From NCBI GenBank assembly GCA_003013855.2, contig ML058342.1, positions 2,045,120 through 2,109,119 on the forward strand: a stretch of DNA of 64,000 bases, read 5' to 3'. Position 1 is the first letter of the stretch; every line of letters starts with the position of its first letter. Origin of the DNA: Liriodendron chinense (Eukaryota > Streptophyta > Magnoliopsida > Magnoliales > Magnoliaceae). The position numbers and the translations under genes were made by a program. Of the stretch, positions 22,480 to 35,240 are shown piece after piece. The notes below the pieces were generated by a model. That model saw only the letters and a list, made by a program, of their open reading frames with translations, was not told the DNA's origin and ran no database searches.

Positions 22480-22975
22480 ATAATGTATCTTGCGTGCTAC
22501 ACAACATCAATTTTAACGTTTGTAACTTCTTTGGGTCCCACAATGATTTATGTTTCATATCCACACCGTCTATCAATTTTTAAAGATGATTCTAGAGTAT
22601 GAGCCCAAAATCGAGGCATATCCAAAACTTGAGTAAACCACGTCAAAGAAAGTAGCCAAGATTGAATGGAAACCGTTGACACCTTCCTAGGGTCTACTGT
22701 TACGTTTTTTTTTTTGCTATCTAGCCTTTTAATAATGTTACACATACCTTCATAAAAGGAAAACACAAATATAAGTTTGATAAGAGCCTCCTATGGCCCC
22801 AAGAAGTTTTCAACAGTAGGCGTTCAATTCAGACTGTTTGTGTAAGGTGGCTCGGTTGAGCTTAGTTCTGCCTCATTTTTTGTCTAGTTCCATAAAATGG
22901 TATGAAAAAATGGCTGGACGGTGTGGATCTGATAAATACATCAGAATAGGGCCCACTGAAATTTCACATATAAAT
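22480..22975. repeat. Foldback/MITE-like element FB6
   Basis: The left arm ('cttctttgggtcccacaatg', 'tccacaccgtctatcaattt') is mirrored by the right arm ('ggctggacggtgtggatc', 'gggcccactgaaatttcaca'). No coding content. Confidence 0.58.
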
Positions 22976-23054
22976 ATTTTTCGTTTTCTTCTCTCACAAG
23001 AATGTGCTGCGCCACGGGGAGCATATTAGGTGAGAACCCGGCCTCACCTAAGAC

Positions 23055-23280
23055 TAGGGCTCTCAATGGGTCGGATCTGGATCGGATCCACTTAGATCCG
23101 GCTCCAGATCCGAATATCTATAGCCGGATACGGACTCGGATTCGGATCCGACTCGGATCCAAAATGTGATATCCATATCCGATCCATTTATAAATAGCCA
23201 GATCCATTTCCGATCCAAAATCCATATAGCCATTGGATTCGGGTCGGATCTAGGTCCGAATCCACCACATCACAAATTTA
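23055..23280. promoter_or_regulatory. Left subterminal repeat region of the hAT
   Basis: Many copies of GGATC, TCGGATC and GATCCG in both orientations crowd the first 220 bases. In characterised hAT elements such as Ac, clustered subterminal motifs are transposase binding sites. The same words crowd the right end at 29136-29300. Confidence 0.6.
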
Positions 23281-24075
23281 AAAAGTATATAAATAACATA
23301 TTAAATTTAACAATAAAATGTTGCAAATATTCAAATAAAGCAACATCAAATATCCAAACCATACCATCATTAAATGATTTTAAATCCTAAACACCTCAAA
23401 AAATACAATAAAAAAAGGTATCAAGATATCACCAACGAATCTAATGGTCATACATATATCATCATTTGCCCTAATTTCAAATAAAGATCTCCCCCCCAAA
23501 AAATGAAAAATGTATCATGCAATTGGCTCCATCATAAAACCCAACAATCCAAAAATATTAAGTAGGACATCCTCCAAAAATTCATAAAAAATAGTTGTTA
23601 TAATCTTCATTTCATTTTCTATCATTTACTTCACCTGCAAAAATAAAACAATAAAAAAAATAATTAATTAATAAATAAATAAAGATTAAAGGCATATTAA
23701 TATAAAAATATAGTAAAGACATACTTATCCTATAAAAGATGTCACAACTACAATATCTTACCTCCCAAAACTCACTTGACCTACAAAAGAAAATATAATT
23801 ATTTATTAAAAATTTCATACAAATAAGAATAAATATACATTATAAAGAAAATGGTGTTATAAAAGAGAGAACATACCACGAATATATTAATCTGAATCAA
23901 TGTATGATGTGGTACAACTATCCAAAGATGAAGCATAACCTAATGAATATATCAAAGAATTAGAATATCATAAAAAATTGTACACTAAAAAAATATTGAA
24001 TTAAAAAATTTATTAAATTATGAACTAATGAATATATTAAAATTAACTAAATTAGAGAATTGTATAATTATAAAC
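23281..24075. other. AT-rich region between the left hAT end and the transposase
   Basis: No gene seen. On the minus strand this would be the 3' untranslated and downstream region of the transposase. Confidence 0.55.
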
Positions 24076-26215
24076 TTATTTACCTTCTACTTCAGTCTTC
24101 AACCAATCTTGTGTGCATATTAAAGCTTGTACAGTTTCTGGATTTAATGAACTTCGATATTGATCGAGTACTCGACCGCCAGTACTAAAAGCCGATTCCG
24201 ATGCAACAGTTGATATAGGGACCCCTAGAATGTCACGGGCCATCTCAGATAATATAGGATACTTATCTTTATTCACTTTCCACCAATTTAATATATCAAA
24301 AGTTGCAATTCGAGGGAAGACCGGTTCCTCTAGGTAAAGATCTAAATCTGTCTTCATATGTTGGCCATGTGAATTTTCATGAAGAAATTTATCAAACCCT
24401 TTCAATTTATCACTAGATGAACAAACATCACCAACTCTTGTAACATTTTCAACTCCGCGAGCCATATCTTGGACAGAAGAAGTTAATGAGCGAGCAGCAT
24501 ATTCATTGTAAAGATGTTCAATAGCTTCAAAAGTATCCTTGATTCGAAATGTGGCGTTACTACCATAAACTTCTTGATAGTAGTATTCTATCAATTTCAT
24601 CTTAAATCGAGGATCTAAGAGGACTGCCACTGATAAAGTCAAATTGCAAATGCCCCAATACTTATCAAATTTGGATTTCATCTTCCATGCCATAGAGCTA
24701 ATAAAATTGTTTGAGCTCTTGCACCATTCAACCAATTGCAAATTGATCTCACATATTTCAGGAAAATAAAGATTAGAAGTTGGATATTTGACACCTAGAA
24801 AAGAATTAAAAAAAGAAGAAGTTAAACTCATTCTTCAAAAGAACACTTGCATTATTTAAACAATAACAAACATATGTAATAAATTTTAGAAAATTAAAAA
24901 TTCAAAAGAATGAAGTTAATTATTTAATACCTGAGAAAATGTTGGTAACTTCATAAAAGAGCTTCAAGCAATTACAAACTACACTTGCTCTTTCCCACTC
25001 GATTTCAGATGGTGCAATCTTGTAGTCCAAGTCACGATCTTGTAAACGATAAAAAGCATTCTTATATTCTAAAGCAATTTGAAGCATTAAAAATGTTGAA
25101 TTCCATCTTGTGGGACAGTCAAGACATAAGCTTTTCTCCCTATTAACTCGAACTTGTTTTGCAATTTCATCAAAAAAGTATTGCCTTTTCTGAGAACCTC
25201 TAACATATTTCACACTATCTCTTATCTTGTTGATCACATCAGGAATTGCCTCCAACCCATCTTGAACAATCAAGTTTAAAATATGAGTGGCACATCGAAC
25301 ATGAAATAACTGACCGTTACTCACAAGTATATTCTTAAAATTGAAGTGATCTTTAAGCTTGGTGACAATGCTATCATTTGTGGAACAATTGTCCATGGTT
25401 ATGGCAAACAACTTGCCATCAATGTTCCAATCCATCAAACACTTCAATATAATTTCTGAAAGATTGCTTGCATTATGAGGAACATCTACCTTTAAAAAAT
25501 TCAGAATTCGCTTTTGCACTTGCCAATCTACATCAATGTAATGAGCCGTCAAAGACAAATATCCAAGATTTTGACAAGATGTCCACATATCAGTTGTAAT
25601 ACTAATTCTACCCGGAAACTTGTCTAACATCTCATACATTTTTCCTTTTTCATGCTCATATATCTTCAGGCAATCGCTCTTAACTGTATTGGAAGACATG
25701 ATCTTAAACATTGGTTGAAGACTTTTAACAAACATTCTAAATCCAACATGTTTAACCATGGAAAATGGGTGCTCATGTAAGATAATCATTCGAGCAAGCA
25801 TAAGTCTACTTTGATCTTGATCAAACTTAAATGTTTCAATAGCCATTTTTCCATCCTTTCTCACTTCTTTTGCAGCAAGTATTTTTTGAGATATATCACA
25901 TTGAAATCTTCTTGGGCACCTAAGTAAATGATTTTTCAAATGTGACGTCCCACTTGTACTTGCTCCAGTAAAATTATTCTTGCAAAACTTGCAAATAGCA
26001 ACAAAAATATCACCTTTTTTTACTCTTTCAAAATCATTCCATACAGAAGAAGTCAACTTCCTTGGTTTTTTAAGAACAGGTTGGTTGGTGACCTCTGTTG
26101 GACCATCAGATTGGCTCATTACCTCTACCACTTCCTCGTTACTTTCACAAGTTATGGGAGTAACATTAGGCTCAATAACAATAGGAGAAGACATTTCTAC
26201 TAAAAATCTGCACAA
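24076..26215 (-). CDS. hAT transposase (BED zinc finger, RICESLEEPER-like), two exons
   Basis: Exon 1 is 26215-24931 and exon 2 is 24794-24076. The donor CAG|GTATTA and acceptor TTTTCTAG|GTGTC join in frame (NIFSG then VKYPTS), giving 667 residues with no stop. A BED finger has Cys75, Cys78, His92 and His96. The RNase H-like core has candidate catalytic Asp209 (ITTDMWTS) and Asp275 (AITMDNC). The C-terminus is the hAT dimerisation domain, with DILNWWK and VASESAFSTGGRVLD. An alternative start is Met8. The protein binds the element's ends and cuts and joins DNA. Length and domains match full-size plant hAT transposases, so activity is plausible but unproven. Confidence 0.93.
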
Positions 26216-26309
26216 TGAAAAAAAAAAGGGGATACACCATTAGCGTATTTTAACAATACCCATTAAAAGGAAAAGAAAAGTAGCATTAAAAAAATACCCA
26301 TAAAAAGAA

Positions 26310-28640
26310 AAGTTATGTGGTCCACTTGAGCTTTGGATGTGCCACACTTTTTTGTCTCATGTTTTAGAGTAATTAAAAAAAATTGATGGACGGTGTGGAT
26401 GTAACAGATAGATCATGGTAAGGCCAAGAGAAATTCCACAAGGTAAAAGTGGGGTTGCGTAGCACGCAATCCATTGGCGAGAGAGAAAACGGGCGCGACT
26501 TGGCAATGTGGGTGGGACCCTGACCATAGGAGCCCACCTTGATGCATGAATTATATATCCATTCCGTTCATCTACTTTTCCGGCTTAATTGATGCCATGA
26601 CAGAAAAAATGAAGCAGATGCAAGTTTCGGTGGACCATAAGAAATACTGGTTAATAACCATTAAAAACCTTTTGTGGGCCACAAAAGCTTTCTATGAACC
26701 TGATTTTTGTTTTCTTTTTCATTTCATCATACTCTGCATGACCTTATCAACAGATTGGATGGTCAATAAACATTATGGTGGACGCCAGGAAGTTTTTAAT
26801 GGTAGGTGTTTAGTAAGCACCGTTTCTTGTGGTGTGCTCCACCTAAAATTTGCATCTGCTTTATTTTTTGAAAAGAATCCTAAAATAATATGCAGAAACA
26901 GATGGATGACATGGATATACAATGAATACATCCAGGTGGGCCCTAGGTTCAGGGTCCCTCCCACGTCGCTGGTTTCGGGGTCTCACCCAAGGGAATCGGA
27001 TTGCATGCCGAGTAACTTGGCATGCTCTTATCGTGCGGAGTAAACTCAGTTAGGCCAACCTAGAATGTTCGTGCTTTATCTATTCCGTCCATATATTTTT
27101 CCAGATCATTTTAGTGGTTGAGCTCACAATTTAAGCATATCCAAATCTCAAGTGGACCATGCCACTGGAAACAATGGGAATAATGATTTCCACCGTTAAA
27201 ACCTTCCCGGCCCTGCAGTGATGTTTATTTGTCATCCAACCTGTTCATAAGATCACATGGATATGGATGAAGGGAAAACTCAAATATCAGCTTGATCCAA
27301 AACTTCTATGTCCTCGGAGAATTTTTCAATGGTAGACATTCAGTTCACACATTTCTTGTGGTGTGGTCCACTTTAGATTTTGATATGCTTCATTTTTTGT
27401 ACCATACCTAAAATTTTCTGTTAGGATGGATGGACGGAGTGGATAAAATACGTAAATCACTGGGCCCCACATAGTTTACTCCGCACGTTGGTACATAATC
27501 CGCTTCCTCACCCAAGTCACGTCCAGAGAGAAAACCGGGATCTGGAATCTGGATTGCGTCTTACTCAGTGGCTCTTATCATACTGAGTAAACTCAGTTGG
27601 GCCCACTGTAAAAGTATGTAGTTTATCTACACCGTCCATCCTATTTTACATATCATTCAAGGGGTTGAAACCAAAATTGAAGTATATCCAAAACTCAGGT
27701 GGACCATACCACAGGAAGCAGTGGGTATAATGATTTCCACCGTTGACACCTTTCTAGGGCCTGCAGTGATGTTTATTTGTCATCCAACCTATTCACATGA
27801 TCAAACAGACATTGATGAAGGGGAAAAACAAATATCAAATTGATCCAAAGCTTCCACGGCCCCTAAGAATTTTTCAATGGTACAGGTTCAATTCACATTG
27901 TTTCCTGTGTTATGGTCCACCTAATCTTTTCATATGCATTATTTTTTGTCTCAAGATATGAATTTATCTTTTAAAATGGATGAACGGAGTGGATGAAATA
28001 CATAAATCACTATGGAGCCCACAGTGTTTACTCAGTACACTTATATTAGCGTATGAGTTACTCAGTACCAATCCGCTTTCCTTTGCCACACATGCACAGA
28101 GGATCCGCATTTCGCACTCCTTCCTTTACTTTTTTTTTTTTTTAATGGCTATATGAGGTCCGTCTTGCACGATCTATTCCGTTCATTAGCTCGGCAAGTC
28201 TATGACGGGATCAAAGAGCATTGTTAGTTTATTTTTCAATGAAAAATAAATATTATAATAGCTCTGGGAAAGTTTCAATGGTGGACGACCAACATCATTG
28301 TTTCTTATGTTATACTCCTCTTAATATCTGGATCTTCTTCAAATTTGGTACCATTACCTAAAATGATATGTAAAATTGAATGGACGAATTGGATGAAACA
28401 CATCCATCAAGGTGGGCCGTAGGAAAGTTTCAACAGTGGACGTTCAAATCCCACTGTTTACTGTGTTATGGTCTACCTGAGATCAGGACATGTCTCAATT
28501 TTTGGGACATGGCCTACGATAACGTGGAAAATCGGATGGCCAGTGTGGATATAACATATACATTAAGGTGGGTCCCACTTTGGACCCCACTCATGTTAAA
28601 AAGGGGCATCCTTTCCGCATAACTTTTCGCATAGGAGATT
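26310..28640. repeat. Cluster of four to five foldback elements inside the hAT
   Basis: In order: a right-arm fragment (about 26325-26460); FB10 (about 26470-27010); FB11 (27033-27495, ends GTGCGGAGTAAACTCAG and AGTTTACTCCGCAC); FB12 (27578-28055, ends ACTGAGTAAACTCAG and GTTTACTCAGTA); and FB13 (about 28130-28600). FB11 and FB12 are clearly related. All show 'tggacggagtggat' and 'gtgggccc' blocks in mirrored arms and none has coding content. Confidence 0.6.
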
Positions 28641-29314
28641 ATTAAGAATCGTATTTGTGCAAATTGGGCTGTATAATATTGGTTTTAGAGTGGACCATTC
28701 ATATAAAACGATCCCACATCAATCGTAGCCCACCCTATCATAGATCTGAACCGTTATGGGATTTCCCAGCACCCCAATTTACATGATACATGGTTACAAA
28801 AATAAAATACGTTGTTAAAATAAAAAAATAAAGAGAAAACACTCACAATGAATGGTGAATACTCAGAATATTGTATGGTTGAACGGCTTAGATCGTCACC
28901 TAATCCTTTGCTTGTTATTCTTCTCGTTGTTTTTGAATCTGATTACCCTTTAAAAAAGAAGAATTTGGGAAGAGTCGGAAGAGAGGTGGAGAGAGCGGGT
29001 GTTGATAAGGTATTTATCACATGGTATTAAAGTTGAAGAGCGGAAGTCGAAGAGCCAAAGAGCGGAAGTCAAAGAGCCATACTTACTTTTGTGGAAGCCT
29101 AAACGTTACAGTTTTAAAACATAATGCGATAACAGGGATCCGATCGGATCTCACTGCCATATCCGAATCCGACCCGAATCATATTCGGATTTTTTTTTGT
29201 AAACCCGAATCCGACCCATTTAGTTAATCGGACCTATTTTAAGATCCAACTCCCTATTATACGGGTTTGGAGCGGAGCGGATCTCGGATCTAACCCGCTC
29301 CATCGAGAGCCCTA
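28641..29314. other. Right internal and subterminal region of the hAT
   Basis: No gene. A 22-bp phrase 'agagcggaagtc-aagagcc' is repeated at about 29037-29078. From 29136 on, GGATCCGATCGGATC-like motifs and ATCCGAATCCGACCC repeats mirror the left end. The transposase promoter should lie here, but I cannot point to it. Confidence 0.55.
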
Positions 29315-30168
29315 CCTAAGACCGTACGGCCCTTACAGTGGTGCCCACCTTGTCATGTATATTCTATATCCACCCGTTCATCTGTTTTTCCGTATCATTT
29401 TAAAGAATTATCCGAAAAATGAAACAGTGGTGGCTTACCATTAACTATGCCATAGGAAACAGTGGTGACTTACCAATAACGGGCCACAAAAGTTTTGTAT
29501 CAAGCTGATATATGTTTTTCCTCTTCATCCAGGCTTATGTGAACTTATCAACAGATTGGATGTCAAATAAAAACCATATAAACATTAAGGTGATTCCCAA
29601 GAAGTTTTTAATAGTAGGGCGTTCAATGGCAATTTTTTCTTAGAGTATGTTCCACCTTATGATTGGATATTCTTAAATTTTAGCAGAATGCTCTAAAATG
29701 ATCTGAAAATTCGGTTGTACGGAGTGGAGGTAGAATAAACAAATCAAGGTAGGCCCCATGGTAAGGGTTGCACCGTCTTGGGTGATGCCCGGTCTCACCT
29801 AATCCGCTCCCCTGCATCACACATCAAGCACACGAGGTGTGAAATTTAAGTGGGCTCCACGATGATGTATTTGTTAGATTCACACCGTCAATTCATTTTT
29901 TCATATCATTATAGGCTATGATCCCAAAAACAATGCAGATTTGAAGTTAAAGTGGACCACATCATTGAGGACAGTAAGAATTAATGCTACCATTGAAAAC
30001 TTCTTGGGGCCACATAATGCTCTTCTCAAGCTGATATTTTTATTTTAACTTCATCTAAGCATGTGTGATGTTATGAACAGGTCAGATGGAAAATAAGACC
30101 CGATGTTGGCCCTAGAAAACTTTCAACGGAAGTTTGTTCAATTCTGACTGCTTTATGTGATGTGATCC

Positions 30169-31574
30169 TGTGGACCCTCGCCGATTTCTCCGCGCTCCCA
30201 CACGACGTCCGCTCTCCCTTTCCTTTCGGAAGAAGAAGAAGAAGAGGTGCGTGAGTGCGAAATCGCCGTTTGTGCCACTGGCTTGCCTCGTTCTCGAGGG
30301 CTTCGTTTGGTTGTCGTGTTGAGCTGAATATGTTTAAGTGAGTTTATATAAGACCAGAGTCGCCACCAGCCAGTTACTTCGAATCTACAGTCGGCTAGAC
30401 CCCGTAGAAACGTTAGAGAAGGGAATCCGAAGATTCCTTCCTCTAAAATGACTCCTGTTGATCTGCGGTCAGAGATTCAAGGTAAGGGATCACGGTTACA
30501 GGGTGGGAAGAGGTTAAGCACCCCACACACTGCCCGTACCGGAGTACGGTCTCTACTTCACAGAATCGATCGGATACTTGAAAGTCTAGTTTAATCCTCG
30601 TATATTCTCATGGATGACATGATGCATGAATGCGGGTCTGAACAGTAAGAGTTTCTGATGGGCAGGTTCCAGCAACGGGCAAGCCCAGAGCGTACGCTCG
30701 AACTGACAGGTGCTTAATATAAGACGTATGCAGTGTGCTTGAATGATCAAGGTGTTTTATGGTGAAGCGTGAATGCAGGTCTGAACAGTAAGAGTTTCTG
30801 ATGGGCAGGTTCCAGCAACGGGCAAGCCCAGAGCATACGCTCGAACTGACAGGTGCTTAATATAAAGACATATGCAGGTGTACTTGACGGATCAAGGTGC
30901 TTGTAGTGAAGCAGGGGGGTTGGAAGGAAAGTAAATGTTGCACTTATGCTAGATGCAAATGAGATGATGCTGGAAAATGAGTAGCTGGGTGGACGGAGGT
31001 GTCGCAAGGGTTGGCTTCGAGTGGCTGGATTAGGACTTAGATGGCTTGAGAGGCTTGGACCAGTGGTCAGGCTGGGCTGGACCAGGGCTAGGCTCTCCTC
31101 ACTCGGGCTCTCCCTGGTGGAAAGATGGGCTAAAGGGGCGGAGAAGGGCTTGGAACGGACCCGGGCTGGACTCGAATGGCTTGTCTGTTGAAATGGGAAG
31201 GGGAGGGGGGTATTTATAGCAGCGAGGAGTGGCAGAACCCGTAATTTTGTCCGGGCGGCCTGCCATGGGCCGCCCGTACGGCCGCTCCTCGGTTTCCAGC
31301 GAGTACGGCCGTTCCCTCGGGGCTGCTGTTGGACTCGCTGGTCGACTCAGTGAGTTGACTTTTTTTTTTAGGATTTTTTGACTGGACTTTTTTATGGGGG
31401 GTTTTTCAGGGTGCTTTTTAGGACTAGGTTGACTGGGTTCAGGCTTGAACTGGGCTATGGAATGGGGCTTACAAGGGTGAGTTTGGCTGAGTTTGGACTT
31501 GGGATTTGGGGGTATGGTCCTCCGTTCAACCAGCTATCTCTACCAACAGTGTAGCCGAAGGTGGGGTGTCTACA
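30169..31574 (-). repeat. 3' LTR of the gypsy element
   Basis: Almost identical to 52666-54071. Inside it, a block of about 143 bp is tandemly duplicated (starting at about 30628 and 30771), and a GC-rich palindromic module lies at 31252-31281. Confidence 0.95.
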
Positions 31575-31587
31575 GATGCCCCTCTTT
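31575..31587 (-). other. Polypurine tract of the gypsy element
   Basis: The minus strand reads AAAGAGGGGCATC, directly upstream of the 3' LTR, as required for plus-strand priming. Confidence 0.8.
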
Positions 31588-31629
31588 GGCAGAGGTTGCG
31601 TGCAACCGAATGCCAAAGCGAGTGGACAC

Positions 31630-32540
31630 CCCACTTCTGACCCGGTCATTCATAGATCATGGTCTGAAATCTTTGCTTGCTTTTGCATCTGTGCCAGTTG
31701 ATCGTTTGGAGATCGCTCACTCGCACATACCGCGAGAGTTTGGAGAAAACGTTGCGATTGTCCCTGCAGTTTGCTGCAACCTGGGTACCCAATCGCAACC
31801 CTTCCATTCCCGACCGGTACTAACATCGAAAAGGTACAGCAGAGCCTCTGCGTCGACAGTCTTACGAGGTTACTGACCCTGTGATTGATTGTATGTTTGA
31901 TGTTTTCCCAGATCACTCCAGGAGTACTTATTTCGCTTGACTGTCAAAGTGGTTAGACGCCCTGCGTCCGATAGTCTTACGGGATTCTACTACGCCGACT
32001 TGGACTCAGTCAAGGTACTTCAGGCATCCACGCCTAGGTATGTGCGGGTGGGCTTTTCCACCCGATCTGCTGGTTTCGATGCTTGGTTTGCAATTCATTC
32101 TTTCCTTGATTGTGGTCTGGAGTCTTTGTTGTCCTTTGTATCTGAGTCAGTTGATTGTCTGGAAATTGATAACTCGCACATACCGCGAGAGTTTGGAGAA
32201 AACGTTGCGATTGTCCCTGCAGTTTGCTGCAACCTGGGTACCCAATCGCAACCCTTCCATTCCCGATCGGTACTAACATCGGAAAGGTACAGCAGAGCCT
32301 CTGCGTCCGTTAGTCTTACGAGGATGCTGACCCTGAGACTGATTGTGTGATGTTTGATGTTTTCCCAGATCACTCCAGGAGTACTTGTTTCGCTTGACTG
32401 TCAAAGTGGTTAGACGCCCTGCGTCCGATAGTCTTACGGGATTCTACTACGCCGACTTGGACTCAGTCAAGGTACTTCAGGCATCCACGCCTAGGTATGT
32501 GCGGGTGAACTCTTTCCACCCAATCTGCTGATTTTGATAC
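31630..32540. repeat. 453-bp tandem duplication in the gypsy 3' region
   Basis: 'cgcacataccgcgagagttt' occurs at 31722 and 32175, and about 450 bases around it align. A partial third unit extends to about 32600. Confidence 0.88.
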
Positions 32541-34329
32541 TTGGGTTACAATTCATCGTTTCCACCTGTTCAAATGGTTTCTGTGACCGAGCCTTTTGGC
32601 TTTCATCTTTTTGTATCTTGGCATGTGGTACGACCGCACTGACACTGGAGTTCAGTTCGACCGTACTTTGAGTGCATTGGATCCAATGGTCTCCGGGGAA
32701 ACCGCGAGACATCGGATCTTATTTGATTTTTGCGTCGGCTCCTACCCAGAGATATGGAAGATCTCCTGGTGTTTTGGAGGCAGAACGCTCTACTGGAAAA
32801 CATTTTTGGATTTTTGAAAAAGCACCCACTCTGGGGAGTGATACTCCGTGGGGTTTTTATTTGCAAATAGAAATATTTTTTTGTCTTTTTGAAATGGAAA
32901 TCTGGTTTGCATTTGCCTCCACTCGGGATGCCTGTGGGGTCTTTAGCTAACCGACTTTTATTTTGAAAGCAGGTAAACATGATGATTGGTGCGATGGATG
33001 CTGATGCATGGAGATGCATGATGAATGCATGGTTTGGCTCGTTCTCTTTTCGTTTGATGATTTTGCTTTTGCTGGAGATGCAGAGAATTTTGAGCTTATT
33101 GCTTGCAGGGTTGTACTCCCTTGGGGATTTTTCTTTTTTTTACACTGGTGTTTGGCCAGCAGGTTGGTCAAGATCCCGACCCGTGGTCGATCAGGTCCAT
33201 CGTCCCAAGATGCTGTTTCTTTGCTAATGAGAATGTACGAGGATATCATTCGACTTCAAGATGTTCTTCTGGGCATACATGTGATTGAGATGGTGTTTGG
33301 TTGCCCGTTTTGGTCAAGATTCCAATTTGCGGGCGATTGGATCCGTCATCCCATACTGTGAAGTGAGCGGAGTTCAAGACTCCTGAATTGTAGTGCTGGG
33401 GATGCTAATTTTTGTGATTTTTTGTAAATATGTGGTCCGAATCTTTACCTGAGCGATCAGGATAGAGATTGGTTATTGAAAACACAGGAAATATTTTTGT
33501 GATTTTTGAAATATTTTGATTGAAAGCAAGGGAAATATTTTTGTGATTTTTGCAGATATTTGATGGAAATATTTTTGTGATTTTTGAAGAGATGATTTTG
33601 CAATGTTTTTTGTATTTTGTGATTTTTCTGAAATGCAGGGAAAAGATATGGAATTTCCATCCACTTCCAGCTTCTACTGCTGGTAAGGCACCCGATCCAT
33701 TTTACGTCAGCGAGCAAGACGAGTCTCACACAGTTAAGTGCCGTAGTTTTACATCTTCGGATGAGGGGATTTTGAGGGTTTTCAGTCAACACACCCACAA
33801 AGTTGCCTGTTCCTCATGTGCAATGCACATAGACCACGTATCGTCCGACGGACTCCTTCGGCCACAAGATGAGCCACATCCTCACATTTCCCTTAGTCAA
33901 TCCAGTTTGGGGTCTTACGTTGCTCACAATTCCGTGAGGGTGAGCTTCACCTCCCAACAGCCTTAATCCCCTTCATGAGTTCTAGGAACAGGGAACATCC
34001 GTCAGCTTCAACAGCGACTTCCAACTCAAGGTTGTCTATCACGGTGCTTTCAACACGAACAGGATTGCGGAGTTCTGCCCGCCTCAGCCTTTACCTGTTT
34101 AAAAGATTCCAGACACCCGTACGATCAAGTGTCAGCCATGTCTGGGACAGGTTTAGGAAAGAAAGCCCCCGAGAAGTTAATCCCAGTGTAGTTTTAGGTC
34201 TTCGGACCACTGGGGATAAATTGATGGATTAAAACTGGTGATGAAAACCCTTTTTTGTTTTATATTGTATATATTTTTTGTTTTGAAAAAGTTCCAGACT
34301 TCAACTCGAGTAATCGAGATTGACACTGG

Positions 34330-35240
34330 TTTTTATGGAAAGCTTCAAATTATTTTTGGTATTTTTGAAATGATCCGGGTTATCGAACCATGATCCCCAC
34401 GGTCGAGGCCGATGCCGGTTTTTAGTTGAAAGCGAGAAAGGTCCCCCGAGAATTTAATCCCAGTGTAGTTTAAGGTCTTCGGACCATGAAACTGTACAAA
34501 AGAGGGGCAAACATGTTTTTTTTTTGGAAAAATGTCCGGTGTCAGCGGATGGACAATCCAGACTGATGCCGGTTTTTATTGAAAATCTCTCGGGATGTCA
34601 ATCCCGACGTAGTTTAAGGTCTTCGGACCAAAACTTTAAAAGCGGGGCTGGTAATATATTTTTATGATTTTTGAAAATGTCCGGAGTCATTGATCTTGAG
34701 CAAACAAGACCGACGCCGGCTTTTATTGAAAATCTCTCGGGATGTCGATCCCGGCGTAGTTTAAGGTCTTCGGACCCAAAACATGTACAAGAGGGGGCAA
34801 ACATATTTTTTTGTTTTTCGAAATGATCCAGATCATCAGATCTTGGCCCGAAAGGCTGGGATCGATGCTGGTTTTTATTAAAAATCTCTCGGGACGTTGA
34901 TCCCGACGTAGTTTAAGGTCTTCGGACCCAAAACTTTAAAAGAGGAAAGACATTTTTTTTGTTTTCTTTTTTTGGAAAAAATTCTGGGTCATCGATTCTG
35001 ATTTTGATGGTCGAGATCGATACCCATTTTTATTAAAAATCCCTCGGGATCTTGATCCCGACGTAGTTTAAGGTCTTCGGACCAGAAACTGTACAAGTGA
35101 TGTATATATTTTTTTGGTTTTCTGAAAGTGTCCGGAGCCACCAGATCTTGAAGAAGACTGATGCCGGTTTTATTGACAATCCCTCGGGATCTTGATCCCG
35201 ACGTAGTTTAAGGTCTTCGGACCAAAACTGTAAATGTGAA
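34330..35240. repeat. Tandem array, about six units of 140-155 bp
   Basis: The phrase 'gtagtttaaggtcttcgga' recurs at 34465, 34609, 34756, 34908, 35063 and 35203, each preceded by 'ctcggga...tcccga' and followed by a T-rich spacer. An isolated relative is at 34188. Unit length drifts from 140 to 155 bp. Confidence 0.92.

Larger units (their letters stand above)
23055..29314 (-). mobile_element. hAT-superfamily DNA transposon, probably autonomous
   Basis: The terminal inverted repeats read TAGGGCTCTCAATGGGTCGG at the left and, reverse-complemented, TAGGGCTCTCGATGGAGCGG at the right. Perfect 8-bp target duplications CCTAAGAC lie at 23047-23054 and 29315-29322, as expected for hAT. A spliced transposase with BED finger and hAT dimerisation domain is encoded at 24076-26215. 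Both subterminal regions are rich in TCGGATC-like motifs. About 2.3 kb of foldback elements has accumulated between the transposase and the right end. Confidence 0.96.
23020..29810. repeat. Foldback/MITE-like element FB7, split by the hAT transposon
   Basis: The left end 'gcatattaggtgagaacc' (23021 on) mirrors the right end 'ggtctcacctaatccgctcc' (29791-29810), matching FB1. The hAT at 23055-29314 lies near the left end of FB7. Without it FB7 would be about 530 bp. Confidence 0.65.

Noticed and set aside
30747..31007. An 86-codon frame present in both gypsy LTRs (also 53244-53504)
   Set aside because: Identical because the LTRs are identical. It has no domain, lies in U3/R-like sequence and overlaps a tandem duplication.
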